The translations under genes were made by a program, and so were the position numbers. DNA of 39,633 nucleotides from JBBCJT01 sp037190665 (GTDB taxonomy: Bacteria > Pseudomonadota > Alphaproteobacteria > Acetobacterales > Acetobacteraceae), in NCBI GenBank assembly GCA_037190665.1, contig JBBCJT010000240.1, positions 1 to 39,633 on the forward strand, read 5' to 3'. Below are positions 15,963-24,196 of the stretch, in pieces. A model generated the notes under the pieces. It was not told the origin of the DNA and searched no databases. It saw nothing but the letters and a program-made list of their open reading frames with translations. Every line of letters begins with the position of its first letter. Positions within the stretch are counted from its first letter, which is position 1.

Positions 15963-16841
15963 ATGACCAAGGTCGAGATTGTCCACAGTTATTCCGCCGC
16001 TCCCGGAACCGCACGGCCGCAGCCCGCCGATGCCGATGAGGCCCGCGCGCGGCTGGAAGCCGGCAACGACGCCTTCGCCAACCTGCTCGCGACGCTGCGC
16101 GACCCGGGCGCGCAGACCCGCCGGTTGGAGTTGCAGCTCGATCCGCGTGACGTGGGCCTGCAGGTCGACGCCGGCGACAGCGCGATCCCGCGGCAGCGGC
16201 CGTTCGCCGCCATCCTCGGCTGTGCCGATGCGCGCGTGCCGTGCGAGATGCTGTTCGACGAGGGGCCCAACGACCTGTTCGTCGTTCGCGTGGCGGGCAA
16301 CGTGCTGGGGCAGGAGGTGTTGGGCAGCCTGCGTTACGCGGCCGGGCACCTGCCGCTGCGATGCGTCGTCGTGCTGGGTCACAGCGGCTGCGGCGCGGTC
16401 TCGGCGGCGGTGGATGCGTACCTGAAACCTGCCGGCATCCTGGCGCTGGCCACCGACCACGCGCAGCGCGATCTTCTCAGCCGCATCGTGCTGACGGCGC
16501 AGGCGGCCGCGCAGGCGCTGCGGGATGTGCATGGGCAGGCAGTGGAAGACAGGGCCGGCTGGCGTGCGGCACTGATCGAGATGACGGTCGCGCTGAACGC
16601 CGCCTCGGTGGCGCATCTCGTCGCGAAGGACTTCGCGACGTTCGGCGGGAGCGGGAAGGGCATTCCCGCCTATCACAGCGTCTACGTCATCGACAGCCGG
16701 CGCGTGATGGTGGCCGATGCCGCGCTGGGCGAACGATCCGGGCTCGCGGCAGCGCCGGAATCACGGGAGGAGTTCATCGCAGCCTTCCATGCGCTGGCGC
16801 GGTCGCCGCGGATCGTGCGGCTGCTCGACGGGGCGGACTGA
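15963..16841 (+). CDS. Beta-carbonic anhydrase
   Basis: This is a zinc enzyme interconverting CO2 and bicarbonate (292 residues, longer than the usual 200-230 through an N-terminal extension of about 75). The catalytic set of the beta class is complete. C87, D89 and R91 lie in GCADARVP, and H140 and C143 in GHSGCGA, giving the Cys-His-Cys zinc site and the Asp/Arg dyad. No signal peptide is seen, so it is probably cytoplasmic. ATG at 15963 is preferred to the upstream in-frame ATGs because GAGGGGGAG is well placed. It stands alone between a leftward operon and a LysR gene transcribed toward it. It could supply bicarbonate to neighbouring carboxylation or cyclic-amide chemistry, but nothing in the sequence proves a link. 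Confidence 0.93.
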   Translation: MTKVEIVHSYSAAPGTARPQPADADEARARLEAGNDAFANLLATLRDPGAQTRRLELQLDPRDVGLQVDAGDSAIPRQRPFAAILGCADARVPCEMLFDEGPNDLFVVRVAGNVLGQEVLGSLRYAAGHLPLRCVVVLGHSGCGAVSAAVDAYLKPAGILALATDHAQRDLLSRIVLTAQAAAQALRDVHGQAVEDRAGWRAALIEMTVALNAASVAHLVAKDFATFGGSGKGIPAYHSVYVIDSRRVMVADAALGERSGLAAAPESREEFIAAFHALARSPRIVRLLDGAD

Positions 16842-16885
16842 CGGCGGAGGGCAGCCCGGTCTGCACGCTGAAGGCGCAGGGGCAC

Positions 16886-17806
16886 TCAGCCTCCCTGTCG
16901 GATCTGCGCCAGAGGTCCCGCCCGCAGGCATTCCTTGGCGATGCCGTGCAGCGCCTGGAGCACCGGCGACACCTCGCGCTCGCTCGCGTGGATCAAGCCC
17001 ACTTCGCGTTCCACGACCGGGTCGGTCAGGGGCCGCGTCACCAGCGTCGGATGCCGTTTGGACGGGCAGCCCAGAACCGGCAGGGCGGCGATGCCCGCGC
17101 CGCCGGCGACCATGTTCAGCGCCGTGATGGACTGCGCGAAGGTCATCGACGGATGCAGCGCCAGCCCCACACGCTGCAACGCCTCCGCCATCGCCGTATG
17201 CCCGGCGCTGCCGGGCGGAAAGGCGAGGAACTCGAACCGCAATGCCTCGGCCCATGTCACGGATGACCTGCGCGCAAGCGGGTGCGTCCGCGGCATGACG
17301 AGCGCGAAGGGTTCGCGCAGGACGGGTTCGAAGGTGATGCCGGATTGCCCCGGCAGCCGGCTGCTGATCGCCAGATCGATGAGCCCGTTCGCCACGCCGC
17401 CATAGAGCACTTCCGACGTGCCGTCCGTCACCGCCACCTGCGTCGACGGCCGGCGTTCGCGGAAGATGCGCAGGATCTCCGGCAGGAAGACCGGCACGAG
17501 ACTCGGCAGCGCGCCAAGCGAGATGCGGGCGCGCGCGAGGCCTGCCTGCTCGCGCACCAGCGCCACGGCTTCATCCACGCTGCCGAGGATCGCCTCCGCG
17601 TGCGGCAGCAGCATCGCGCCCTCCCGCGTCAGCTTCAGCGCGCGCGTGGTGCGGCTGAACAGCCGCGCGCCGAGCAGCAGTTCCATCTGCGACAGCGACT
17701 GGCTCAGCGCCGGCTGCGACAGGCCGAGCGCCTCCGACGCGCGCGCGAAGGAGCCGAGGCGCGCGATCTGGACGAAGGCGGCGAACTGGCGAAGCGTCGG
17801 ATTCAT
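16886..17806 (-). CDS. LysR-family transcriptional regulator
   Basis: This is a 306-residue LysR-type regulator. The winged helix is at residues 1-60 with FAAFVQIARLGSFARASEAL followed by GLSQPALSQSLSQME, the recognition helix. A linker helix leads into a two-lobed effector domain with LGALPSLVPVFLPEIL and TDGTSEVLYGGVANGLIDLAI. It is divergent from the Bug-receptor operon starting at 17932, the usual layout for a LysR activator and its target. A TTCGA-N13-TCGAA repeat lies between them. The effector is probably a metabolite of the carboxylic acid that the operon imports, which is inferred from layout only. Its 3' end faces the carbonic anhydrase gene with 44 bases between. Confidence 0.93.
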   Translation of the reverse strand: MNPTLRQFAAFVQIARLGSFARASEALGLSQPALSQSLSQMELLLGARLFSRTTRALKLTREGAMLLPHAEAILGSVDEAVALVREQAGLARARISLGALPSLVPVFLPEILRIFRERRPSTQVAVTDGTSEVLYGGVANGLIDLAISSRLPGQSGITFEPVLREPFALVMPRTHPLARRSSVTWAEALRFEFLAFPPGSAGHTAMAEALQRVGLALHPSMTFAQSITALNMVAGGAGIAALPVLGCPSKRHPTLVTRPLTDPVVEREVGLIHASEREVSPVLQALHGIAKECLRAGPLAQIRQGG

Positions 17807-17825
17807 AAGCGCAACCGAAGAATGC

Positions 17826-17848
17826 TTCGAACCTTCCGATTTGTCGAA
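17826..17848. promoter_or_regulatory. Possible LysR binding site TTCGA-N13-TCGAA
   Basis: A perfect five-base inverted repeat with a 13-base spacer lies 20 bases upstream of the LysR start and about 84 bases upstream of the Bug gene start. Position and dyad spacing suit a LysR recognition site. The arms are short, so support is modest. Confidence 0.35.
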
Positions 17849-17931
17849 CAGTCCCGTGTGCGATCTAGAGTCCGCCAGCGGTCGAAGGCCCCCGGTGAGA
17901 GGGCATCCCGTCGCCCGGATGAGGAAACGCC

Positions 17932-18918
17932 ATGTCCCAATCTTTCTCGCGCGCGCCCTCGCGGCGCGCGGTGCTCGGTGCCGCCGCGCTGCTCGCCGCG
18001 TCCTCCCGCGCGCGAGCGCAGGCCTGGCCGGACCGTCCCGTCACGCTGATCGTGCCGTTCGCGGCCGGCAGCTCCACCGACATCGTTGGGCGGCAGGCGG
18101 CGCGCGCGATCTCCGAAGGCACCGGGGCGACCGTCGCGGTGGAGAACCGCACCGGCGCGGGCGGGATCATCGGCACGCAGCTCGTCGCGCGCGCCCGGCC
18201 GGATGGCTACACGCTGCTGATCGTCACCAACTCGACGCATGCCGCGAACACGGCGCTGTTCCGCAGCCTGCCCTATGACCCGGTCGCGGATTTCGCGCCG
18301 ATCTCGAACCTCGCCGTGGGCCCGCTGGTGCTGCTCAGCCATCCGGATTTGCCGGTCCGCAGCGTGCACGAGCTTGTCGCCTACGGCCGCGCGAACCCGG
18401 GCAAGCTCTCCTACGGCTATTCGGGAAGCTCGTCGCAGATCGCGGCGGCGATGCTGCTGCATGACGGCGCGTTCGAAGCGGTCGGCGTGCAGTATCGCTC
18501 GATCCCGCCGCAGGTGACGGACCTGCTGGCCGGGCAGCTCCATTTCACCTTCGCCGATCCGTCCAACGCGCTGCAGCACATCCGCAGCGGCCGCGCCATC
18601 GGGCTGGGGATCACCGCGCTCCAGCGCAGTACGCTGGCACCGGACCTGCCCACGCTGACCGAGGCCGGGCTGCCGGGATTCCAGCTCGTGCCATGGCAGG
18701 GGATCGCCGCGCCCGCCGGCACGGATGCCGCCATCATCGGCCGCATCTTCGATGCGCTGCGCACGCGCTACGACACGCCGGACGTGCGGCACACCTACGC
18801 CACGCTCGGCTTCGAGGTGTCGCTGTCGCAGTCCCCCGATGCCTATGCGGCGTTCATCCGCGACGAGACCAAGCGCTGGGGCGACCTGGTGCGCCTCGCC
18901 CGGATCGAACCGCAGTAA
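17932..18918 (+). CDS. Bug-family (TctC-like) solute receptor, first of three
   Basis: This is a periplasmic receptor of the tripartite tricarboxylate transporter (TTT) class, which typically binds di/tricarboxylates, aromatic acids or other small organic acids. It has 328 residues. The N-terminus has a twin-arginine-like signal (SRRAVLGAAALLAA, residues 10-23) with cleavage after RARAQ near residue 30. Family marks are WPDRPVTLIVPFAAGSSTDI, the ENRTGAGG loop that contacts the ligand, and ARPDGYTLL. GAGG is followed by GTQLVAR as usual. GAGGAAACGCC before ATG gives a good ribosome site. It opens an operon divergent from the LysR gene, followed after five bases by an RraA-like gene. No TctA/TctB genes are present, so its membrane partner must be elsewhere. 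Confidence 0.92.
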   Translation: MSQSFSRAPSRRAVLGAAALLAASSRARAQAWPDRPVTLIVPFAAGSSTDIVGRQAARAISEGTGATVAVENRTGAGGIIGTQLVARARPDGYTLLIVTNSTHAANTALFRSLPYDPVADFAPISNLAVGPLVLLSHPDLPVRSVHELVAYGRANPGKLSYGYSGSSSQIAAAMLLHDGAFEAVGVQYRSIPPQVTDLLAGQLHFTFADPSNALQHIRSGRAIGLGITALQRSTLAPDLPTLTEAGLPGFQLVPWQGIAAPAGTDAAIIGRIFDALRTRYDTPDVRHTYATLGFEVSLSQSPDAYAAFIRDETKRWGDLVRLARIEPQ

Positions 18919-18923
18919 CCCCC

Positions 18924-19604
18924 ATGACGGAGATGGCTTCCCGAATGACCGAAAGCGACCTCAAGAGCATCTGCGCCCGCCTTCGCGAGATCGGCCCGAG
19001 CACCGTGGGCGGCGTGCTCGATGCGCTCGCCATCGACGGGCTGGTGATCCCGCCCATCCGTCCGGTCGCGGACGATCGTCGCTTCGCCGGGCCGGCCTTC
19101 ACCGTCAATGTCGCGACGGGCGCGCTCGGCACGTTCGCGCCGGAGGAGTTCGACATCCCGGCCTATGTGGATGTCGCCGCGCCGGGCGATGTCATCGCCA
19201 TCGATGCCGGGGGGGCGATGGTGTCGATGATGGGCGGTGCCGCGGCCACGGCCGCGAAGCTGCGCGGCGTGGCCGGCATCGTCGTGGATGGCGGCGTGCG
19301 CGACCTGTCGGAGATCGTCGAGAGCGGGATGGACCTGTTCGTGAAGCACGCCGTTCCCGTCAGCGGGCGCACGCGCGTGCGCACGGCCGCGACGCAGGTG
19401 CCGATCAAGCTGGAGAACGTCACCGTCCATCCCGGCGACATCCTGGTGGGCGACAGCACCGGCGTGGTCTGCATCCCGCGTGCGCAACTGGCGGAGGTCC
19501 TCGCGCGCGCCGAGAAGGCCGAGGCGATGGACCGCGTCATCTTCGAGAATGTCCGCGCCGGCAAGGGATTGAGAGAGGCCGCGCGCATCGCCAAGGGCAC
19601 GTAA
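18924..19604 (+). CDS. RraA-family protein, possible 4-hydroxy-4-methyl-2-oxoglutarate-type aldolase
   Basis: This family includes class II HMG/CHA aldolases that cleave 4-carboxy-4-hydroxy-2-oxoadipate or the methyl analogue to pyruvate and a second acid. It also includes the RNase E inhibitor RraA. The protein has 226 residues, the normal size. The aldolase signature is present: GGAAATAAKLRG (104-115) followed by VDGGVRD (121-127), where the R-D pair would bind pyruvate and metal. The start is uncertain. ATGs at 18924, 18933 and 18945 are in frame, and only the third has GGAG at a distance (12 bases). Among transport and HpcH/HpaI genes a catabolic aldolase is more likely than an RNase regulator. 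Substrate identity is open. Confidence 0.85.
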   Translation: MTEMASRMTESDLKSICARLREIGPSTVGGVLDALAIDGLVIPPIRPVADDRRFAGPAFTVNVATGALGTFAPEEFDIPAYVDVAAPGDVIAIDAGGAMVSMMGGAAATAAKLRGVAGIVVDGGVRDLSEIVESGMDLFVKHAVPVSGRTRVRTAATQVPIKLENVTVHPGDILVGDSTGVVCIPRAQLAEVLARAEKAEAMDRVIFENVRAGKGLREAARIAKGT

Positions 19605-19630
19605 CCGCTTGCACGGGTGAGGACACGCCA

Positions 19631-20593
19631 ATGCCGTCACGCCGCAGCCTGATCGCCGCGCCCGCGTTGCTGCTCGCATCGCGCGCATCCTGGAGCCAGG
19701 GCCGCTATCCGGCCCGCCCCGTCCGCATCATCGTGCCGTATCCGCCGGGGGGCGTGTCGGACATCACCGCACGGCTGCTCGCCGAGAACCTCACGCCGAT
19801 GTGGGGCCAGGCCGTGAGCGTGGAGAACCGCACCGGCGCGAACGGCATGGTCGGCGCGGAGGTCTGCGCCCGCGCCGCGCCGGACGGCACCACGCTGTGC
19901 CTCGCCGGCACCGCGCACACGATCAGCCCCGCGCTGTACCGCACGCCTTTCGATACGCAGCGGGACTTCGCCTACATCACGACCACGTCGCAGACGCCGC
20001 AGGCGCTGATCGTCGCCCCGGACTTCCCGCCCAACACGGCGGCCGAGTTCGTCGAGTACGTGAAGGCGCGGCCCGACCAGACGAGCTATGCGACCTTCGG
20101 TGCGCTGGGCATGGAACTGCTCTGCCACCGCGCCGGGCTGCGCATGACGCGCGTGCCCTATCGCGGCTCCACGCAGGGACACCCCGACCTCCTCGCCGGC
20201 CGCGTGCAGGCGATGCTGGATACCGTGACGCCGACGCTGCCGCACGTGCGTGCCGGCCGCATGAAGATGCTCGCCACCTGCGGGGCGGAGCGGGCGCCGC
20301 AGGTGCCGGAGATCCCGACGGTGGCGGAGACCATCCTGCCCGGCTTCACGAGCACCGTGTGGGGCGTGCTGATGGCGCCGGCCGGTACGCCGGAGGAGAT
20401 CGTCGCGCGGATCCATACCGACACGCTCTCGCTGCTGCACCGGGAGGATATCGCCGCGCGGCACCAGGGCCTCGGCACCTCGATCTGGACCGCCACGCCC
20501 GAGGCGACCACGCGCTTCATCGCCGCCGAGTTGGGCAAGTGGGACGAGACGGCCCGCGCGATCGGAATCGAGCGCGAAGCGGCGCCGCGCTGA
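19631..20593 (+). CDS. Bug-family (TctC-like) solute receptor, second of three
   Basis: This is a second periplasmic TTT-class receptor (320 residues). The signal is short and twin-arginine-like (SRRSLIAAPALLLASRASWSQ), with cleavage near residue 23. Conserved parts are YPARPVRIIVPYPPGGVSDI, the ligand loop ENRTGANG and APDGTTLC. The middle has RVPYRGSTQGHPDLLAGRVQAM, the usual second-domain motif. A GTGAGGA site lies about nine bases before the ATG. The gene is 26 bases after the RraA-like gene. Sequence differences from the first and third receptors (YPPGG versus FAAGS and FGAGG) suggest the three bind different acids. No membrane partner genes are visible. Confidence 0.9.
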   Translation: MPSRRSLIAAPALLLASRASWSQGRYPARPVRIIVPYPPGGVSDITARLLAENLTPMWGQAVSVENRTGANGMVGAEVCARAAPDGTTLCLAGTAHTISPALYRTPFDTQRDFAYITTTSQTPQALIVAPDFPPNTAAEFVEYVKARPDQTSYATFGALGMELLCHRAGLRMTRVPYRGSTQGHPDLLAGRVQAMLDTVTPTLPHVRAGRMKMLATCGAERAPQVPEIPTVAETILPGFTSTVWGVLMAPAGTPEEIVARIHTDTLSLLHREDIAARHQGLGTSIWTATPEATTRFIAAELGKWDETARAIGIEREAAPR

Positions 20594-20606
20594 CAGCAGG
20601 GGAACC

Positions 20607-21575
20607 ATGGACATGCTTCGCCGAATCCTGATCGCCGCCGCGCTGATCGGCCTGGCCGCGCCCGCATCCGCGCAGGATGCGTGGCCCAGCCGGCCGATCC
20701 GCGTGATCGTTCCGTTCGGTGCGGGGGGCACGACGGACCTCACCGCCCGCCTTATCGGTCCGGCCATGTCCGCCACCCTCGGCCAGCCCTGGGTGGTGGA
20801 GAACCGGGCCGGCGCGGGCGGCAATGTCGGCAGCGAGGCCTGCGCCCGCAGCGCGCCCGACGGCTATACGCTGTGCATCGGCACGATCAGCAGCCACGCG
20901 ATCAATGCGTCGGTCTATCCGCGCATGCCGTACGACAACCTGCGCGACTTCGCGCCGATCGCCATGATCAGCCTGCAGCCGAACGCGCTGTTCGTGCCGG
21001 CGACCTCGCCGGCGACGAACGTGGCCGAGCTGGTCGCGGCGATGAAGGCGGCGCCGGGGCGCTTCAACTACGCCTCCTCCGGCGTCGGCACGTCGATCCA
21101 CCTTGCGGGCGCGCTGTTCGCCCAGCTCACCGGCACCACGGCGGAGCACGTGCCCTACCGCTCCTCCGGCGAGCTGATGACATCGCTGATCGCCGGCGAC
21201 GTGCAGATGGCGTTCGACAACCTCTCCTCCGGCCTGCCGCACGTGCGCGCCGGACGGCTGCGCCTGCTCGGCGTCGCCTCGCCCCAGCGCGTGGACATCG
21301 CGCCGGAGGCGCCGACCATCGCGGAGACATTGCCCGGTTTCGAATCGCTGACATGGGGCGTGCTGTTCGCCCCCCCCGGCACGCCGGCGCCGGTCATCGA
21401 GCGGCTCAACAAGGCGGTGATCGCCGCCCTGCACACGCCGGACGTGGCCGCCCGCTTCAAGGAGCTCGGCATCATCGTGCGTGACCTGAGCCCGGCCCAG
21501 GTCGGCGAGTTCGTCGCCGCCGAGACGCGCCGGTGGGGCGAGGTCGCCCGCCGCGCCAACATCAGGGCCGAGTGA
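20607..21575 (+). CDS. Bug-family (TctC-like) solute receptor, third of three
   Basis: This is a third TTT-class periplasmic receptor (322 residues). Unlike the other two it has an ordinary Sec signal, MDMLRRILIAAALIGLAAP with cleavage after ASA near residue 22. Family marks are WPSRPIRVIVPFGAGGTTDL, ENRAGAGGNVG and SAPDGYTLC. The second domain has VPYRSSGELMTSLIAGDVQMAFD. AGGGGA precedes the start at a suitable distance. An ATG at 20613 is an alternative. The stop codon overlaps the ATG of the following aldolase gene (TGATG), so the two are translationally coupled. That coupling ties this receptor most closely to the HpcH/HpaI-type enzyme. Confidence 0.92.
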   Translation: MDMLRRILIAAALIGLAAPASAQDAWPSRPIRVIVPFGAGGTTDLTARLIGPAMSATLGQPWVVENRAGAGGNVGSEACARSAPDGYTLCIGTISSHAINASVYPRMPYDNLRDFAPIAMISLQPNALFVPATSPATNVAELVAAMKAAPGRFNYASSGVGTSIHLAGALFAQLTGTTAEHVPYRSSGELMTSLIAGDVQMAFDNLSSGLPHVRAGRLRLLGVASPQRVDIAPEAPTIAETLPGFESLTWGVLFAPPGTPAPVIERLNKAVIAALHTPDVAARFKELGIIVRDLSPAQVGEFVAAETRRWGEVARRANIRAE

Positions 21576-22354
21576 TGGCGATGCGGGGCAACCGGATGCG
21601 CGCCGGCGTGGAGCGCGGCGAGGTGCAGATCGGCACCTGGGTCACGCTGGTGCGCACGCCGTCCGTGCTGATGCTGCTGCAGGCGGCGGGCGTCGACTTC
21701 GCGCGCGTGGACATGGAACACACCGCCGCCTCGATCGAGACGATCGGCGAGATGGCGGCCATGGCGCGCGCGCTGGACTTCCCCATCGCCGTGCGGCCAC
21801 CGGTCGCCAACCGGGAATGGATCACGCGCCTGCTGGATGTGGGGGTGTGGAACATCCACTGCCCGCAGGTGGAGTCGGCGAAGCACGCAGCGGAGATCGT
21901 CGCCGCATCGCGCTATGCGCCCAGGGGGCTGCGCGGCAATGGCGGGCTGAGTGCCGCGACGGAGTTCACCACCGCCGGCACGGTGGCCGAACGCCGCGCC
22001 TTCGCCAACCGCGAGGTCTTCATCACCGCCATGATCGAGACCGAGGCCGCGTTCGCCGAACTGGACGCGATCGCCGGCATGGACGGGATCGACGCGCTGA
22101 CGCTCGGGCCCGCCGATCTCGCGCAGGACATGGGCGTGTTCGGCGCGCCCGATCAGGCAAAGCGCATCAACGAGAAGCGCGACCTCATCCTCGATGCCGC
22201 GCGCCGGCACGGCAAGACCTGCGCGATGCTCTGCTTCAGCCCGGAAGAGGTGCAGACCTGGAAGAAGGCGGGGGCATTGCTGCTCGCCTACTCCAGCGAC
22301 GTCGAGATGCTGCACCAGGGCTTCAGCAACGCGATGAAACACCTGAAAGGCTGA
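21575..22354 (+). CDS. HpcH/HpaI-family aldolase
   Basis: This is a metal-dependent class II pyruvate aldolase of the HpcH/HpaI/CitE superfamily (259 residues, usual 250-270). These enzymes cleave 4-hydroxy-2-oxo acids such as 2,4-dihydroxyhept-2-ene-1,7-dioate or 2-keto-3-deoxy sugar acids to pyruvate plus an aldehyde. The expected catalytic residues are visible: H49 in VDMEHT, R74 in AVRPP, Q98 in CPQVE, E155 in MIET (metal) and D181 in LGPADL (metal). RYAPRGLRG at 113-121 is the conserved loop. ATG 21575 overlaps the stop of the upstream receptor gene. The longer frame starting at 21533 lies inside that gene and is disfavoured. With the RraA-like aldolase it suggests breakdown of a hydroxy-oxo-diacid. 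The exact substrate is not determined. Confidence 0.9.
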   Translation: MAMRGNRMRAGVERGEVQIGTWVTLVRTPSVLMLLQAAGVDFARVDMEHTAASIETIGEMAAMARALDFPIAVRPPVANREWITRLLDVGVWNIHCPQVESAKHAAEIVAASRYAPRGLRGNGGLSAATEFTTAGTVAERRAFANREVFITAMIETEAAFAELDAIAGMDGIDALTLGPADLAQDMGVFGAPDQAKRINEKRDLILDAARRHGKTCAMLCFSPEEVQTWKKAGALLLAYSSDVEMLHQGFSNAMKHLKG

Positions 22355-22367
22355 GGGAGGACGAACG

Positions 22368-23408
22368 ATGACACTGCGCATCACCCGCCGTGCGGCGACT
22401 CTCACCGCCGTCACATCGCTGGCCGCGCCGCGGCTCGCTCTCGGTGCGGACAAGCTGACCGTCGTCATGTCGAGCTTCGACATGCTGTTCTGGGTCACCC
22501 TGTCCGCGCAGGCGCTGGGCTTCTTCCGCGAACAGGATCTGGAGATCGAACTTGTCCGTGCGGGCGGCGGGGCGAAGTCCCTCGCGGCGGTCGCGGGCGG
22601 GGACGCCCATTTCAACATCGGCGCGCCCGCGTCCGCCTTCCGCGCCAACGCCCGCGGCAGCGATGTGATGATGATCGCGCCTGCCATCGCGCAGTACTTC
22701 GACAACATCACCATGTCCGGCGACTGGGCGCGGAAGCAGAACATCACGGCGCAGAGCAGCTACCAGGATCGCCTGAAGGCGTTGCGCGGCATGACGCTGG
22801 CCGTGTCCTCGGTGGGCGGCGGGGCCGATCAGCTCGTCCGCTTCCTGTGCCGCCGCGCCGGCATCAATCCGGACCGGGAAATGACGATCAGCGCCATCCC
22901 CGACGGGCAGAACATGATGGCGGCGATGTCGCGCGGGCGGATCGACGGCTTCGTCATCCCGCCGCCGACCGGTGAGGACGCGGTGCGCAACCATGGCGCG
23001 CAGCCGCTGATCTGGCCGGGACGGGGCGAGGTGCCGGAGCTGGACGGGTTCGTCTATATCGGCGTGATCGCCCGCCAGTCCTGGCTGCAACGCAACCGCG
23101 CGGTCGCCGTGCGCTTCCTGCGCGCACAGCAGCGCGCCATGGAGGTCGTTCACCACGCGGAGGAAGGCAACAACGCGCGGGAGGCGGTCTGGAAGGGCTG
23201 GCATCAGCGCACGGACAAGGCCCTGTTCGATGACGTGTGGCGCAACGCCGTGCCGGCCTATCCGCACAGCGTCACGCTGGAGCCGGCGATGATCGACCGC
23301 ATCGTAGCGTTCGTGAACGAGACCCAGCCCGAGCCCCTGGACGCCGCGCAGGTGCGCTCCGCCTGGACCAACGAGTATGCCGCGGAGGCGCTGGCGCGGC
23401 GGTCGTGA
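22368..23408 (+). CDS. ABC transporter substrate-binding protein, NMT1/SsuA-TauA type
   Basis: This is a periplasmic receptor of the nitrate/taurine/sulfonate/pyrimidine-precursor class (346 residues). The signal peptide carries RITRRAATLTAVTSLAAP (residues 4-21), twin-arginine-like, with cleavage after ALGA near 27. The mature start KLTVVMSSFDMLFWVTLSAQ is followed by GFFREQDLEIELV and a GDAHFNIGAPAS segment typical of NMT1-like proteins. GAGGGAGGACGA precedes the ATG. The stop overlaps the GTG of the ATPase gene (GTGA). With the next two genes it forms a complete importer, the only one in the window with its own ATPase. The likely cargo is a small organic anion or amide. The sequence does not say which. 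Confidence 0.9.
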   Translation: MTLRITRRAATLTAVTSLAAPRLALGADKLTVVMSSFDMLFWVTLSAQALGFFREQDLEIELVRAGGGAKSLAAVAGGDAHFNIGAPASAFRANARGSDVMMIAPAIAQYFDNITMSGDWARKQNITAQSSYQDRLKALRGMTLAVSSVGGGADQLVRFLCRRAGINPDREMTISAIPDGQNMMAAMSRGRIDGFVIPPPTGEDAVRNHGAQPLIWPGRGEVPELDGFVYIGVIARQSWLQRNRAVAVRFLRAQQRAMEVVHHAEEGNNAREAVWKGWHQRTDKALFDDVWRNAVPAYPHSVTLEPAMIDRIVAFVNETQPEPLDAAQVRSAWTNEYAAEALARRS

Positions 23409-24196
23409 CGGAGCCGCTCATCGCCTTCCGCGGCGTCGGCAAGAGCTTCCACGTCGAGGGCCGCACCGTCGAGGCGGTGCGGGACGTGACGGTGGATATC
23501 CGCCGGGGCGAGTTCATCGCCCTGGTGGGCCCGTCCGGCTGCGGCAAGTCCACGCTGCTGAACATGACCGCCGGACTGTTCCCGCCCAGCACCGGGCAGG
23601 TCACCTACGCCGGGCGCGTGGTCGCGGGCATCAACCGCGCCACGGGCTACATGACGCAGAACGACCACCTGCTGCCATGGCGCACGGTGGCGGCCAACAT
23701 CCAGGTCCCGCTGGAGATCCAGGGCCGGCCGCGCGGGGAAATGCGCGACAAGGTCGGATCGCTGATGGAACTCGTCGGCCTCGCCGGCTTCGAGCGGTCC
23801 TATCCCGCGCAGCTCTCCGGCGGCATGCGCAAGCGCGCCGCCCTCGCGCGGCTGCTGGCGTATGATCCGGAGACGCTGCTGCTCGACGAACCTTTCGCCG
23901 CGCTCGACGCGCAGCTTCGGCTCCACATGCAGATCGAGTTGCTGCGCCTCAGCCGGCAACTGGGCAAGACGGTGCTGTTCGTCACGCATGATCTGGATGA
24001 GGCGGCCGCGCTGTGCGACCGCTGCGTGGTGTTCTCGCCGCGCCCCGGCGCCATCCGCCGGGTGCTGGACAGCCCGCTGCCGCGCGAGCGCGACCTGCTC
24101 CGCCTGCGCCGCGATCCGCGGTGGCAGGAGATGTCCGCCGAGCTGTGGGACCTGATCACGCCGATGCTGACGGCTTCGCACGCGGAGCACCACTGA
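23405..24196 (+). CDS. ABC transporter ATP-binding protein, SsuB/TauB type
   Basis: This is the cytoplasmic ATPase that drives the NMT1-type importer (263 residues). All nucleotide-binding motifs are intact: Walker A GPSGCGKST at 42-50, Q-loop Q85 in YMTQNDHLLPW, signature LSGGM at 137-141, Walker B TLLLDEP at 157-163, and switch histidine H195 in VTHDLDEA. The QNDHLLPWRTV wording is typical of the nitrate/taurine branch. The start is GTG at 23405, overlapping the receptor gene stop by four bases. Longer frames run into that gene. The stop overlaps the permease ATG (TGATG). It is the only ABC ATPase in the window, but nothing suggests it serves the other three importers, which belong to different classes. 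Confidence 0.95.
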   Translation: MTEPLIAFRGVGKSFHVEGRTVEAVRDVTVDIRRGEFIALVGPSGCGKSTLLNMTAGLFPPSTGQVTYAGRVVAGINRATGYMTQNDHLLPWRTVAANIQVPLEIQGRPRGEMRDKVGSLMELVGLAGFERSYPAQLSGGMRKRAALARLLAYDPETLLLDEPFAALDAQLRLHMQIELLRLSRQLGKTVLFVTHDLDEAAALCDRCVVFSPRPGAIRRVLDSPLPRERDLLRLRRDPRWQEMSAELWDLITPMLTASHAEHH

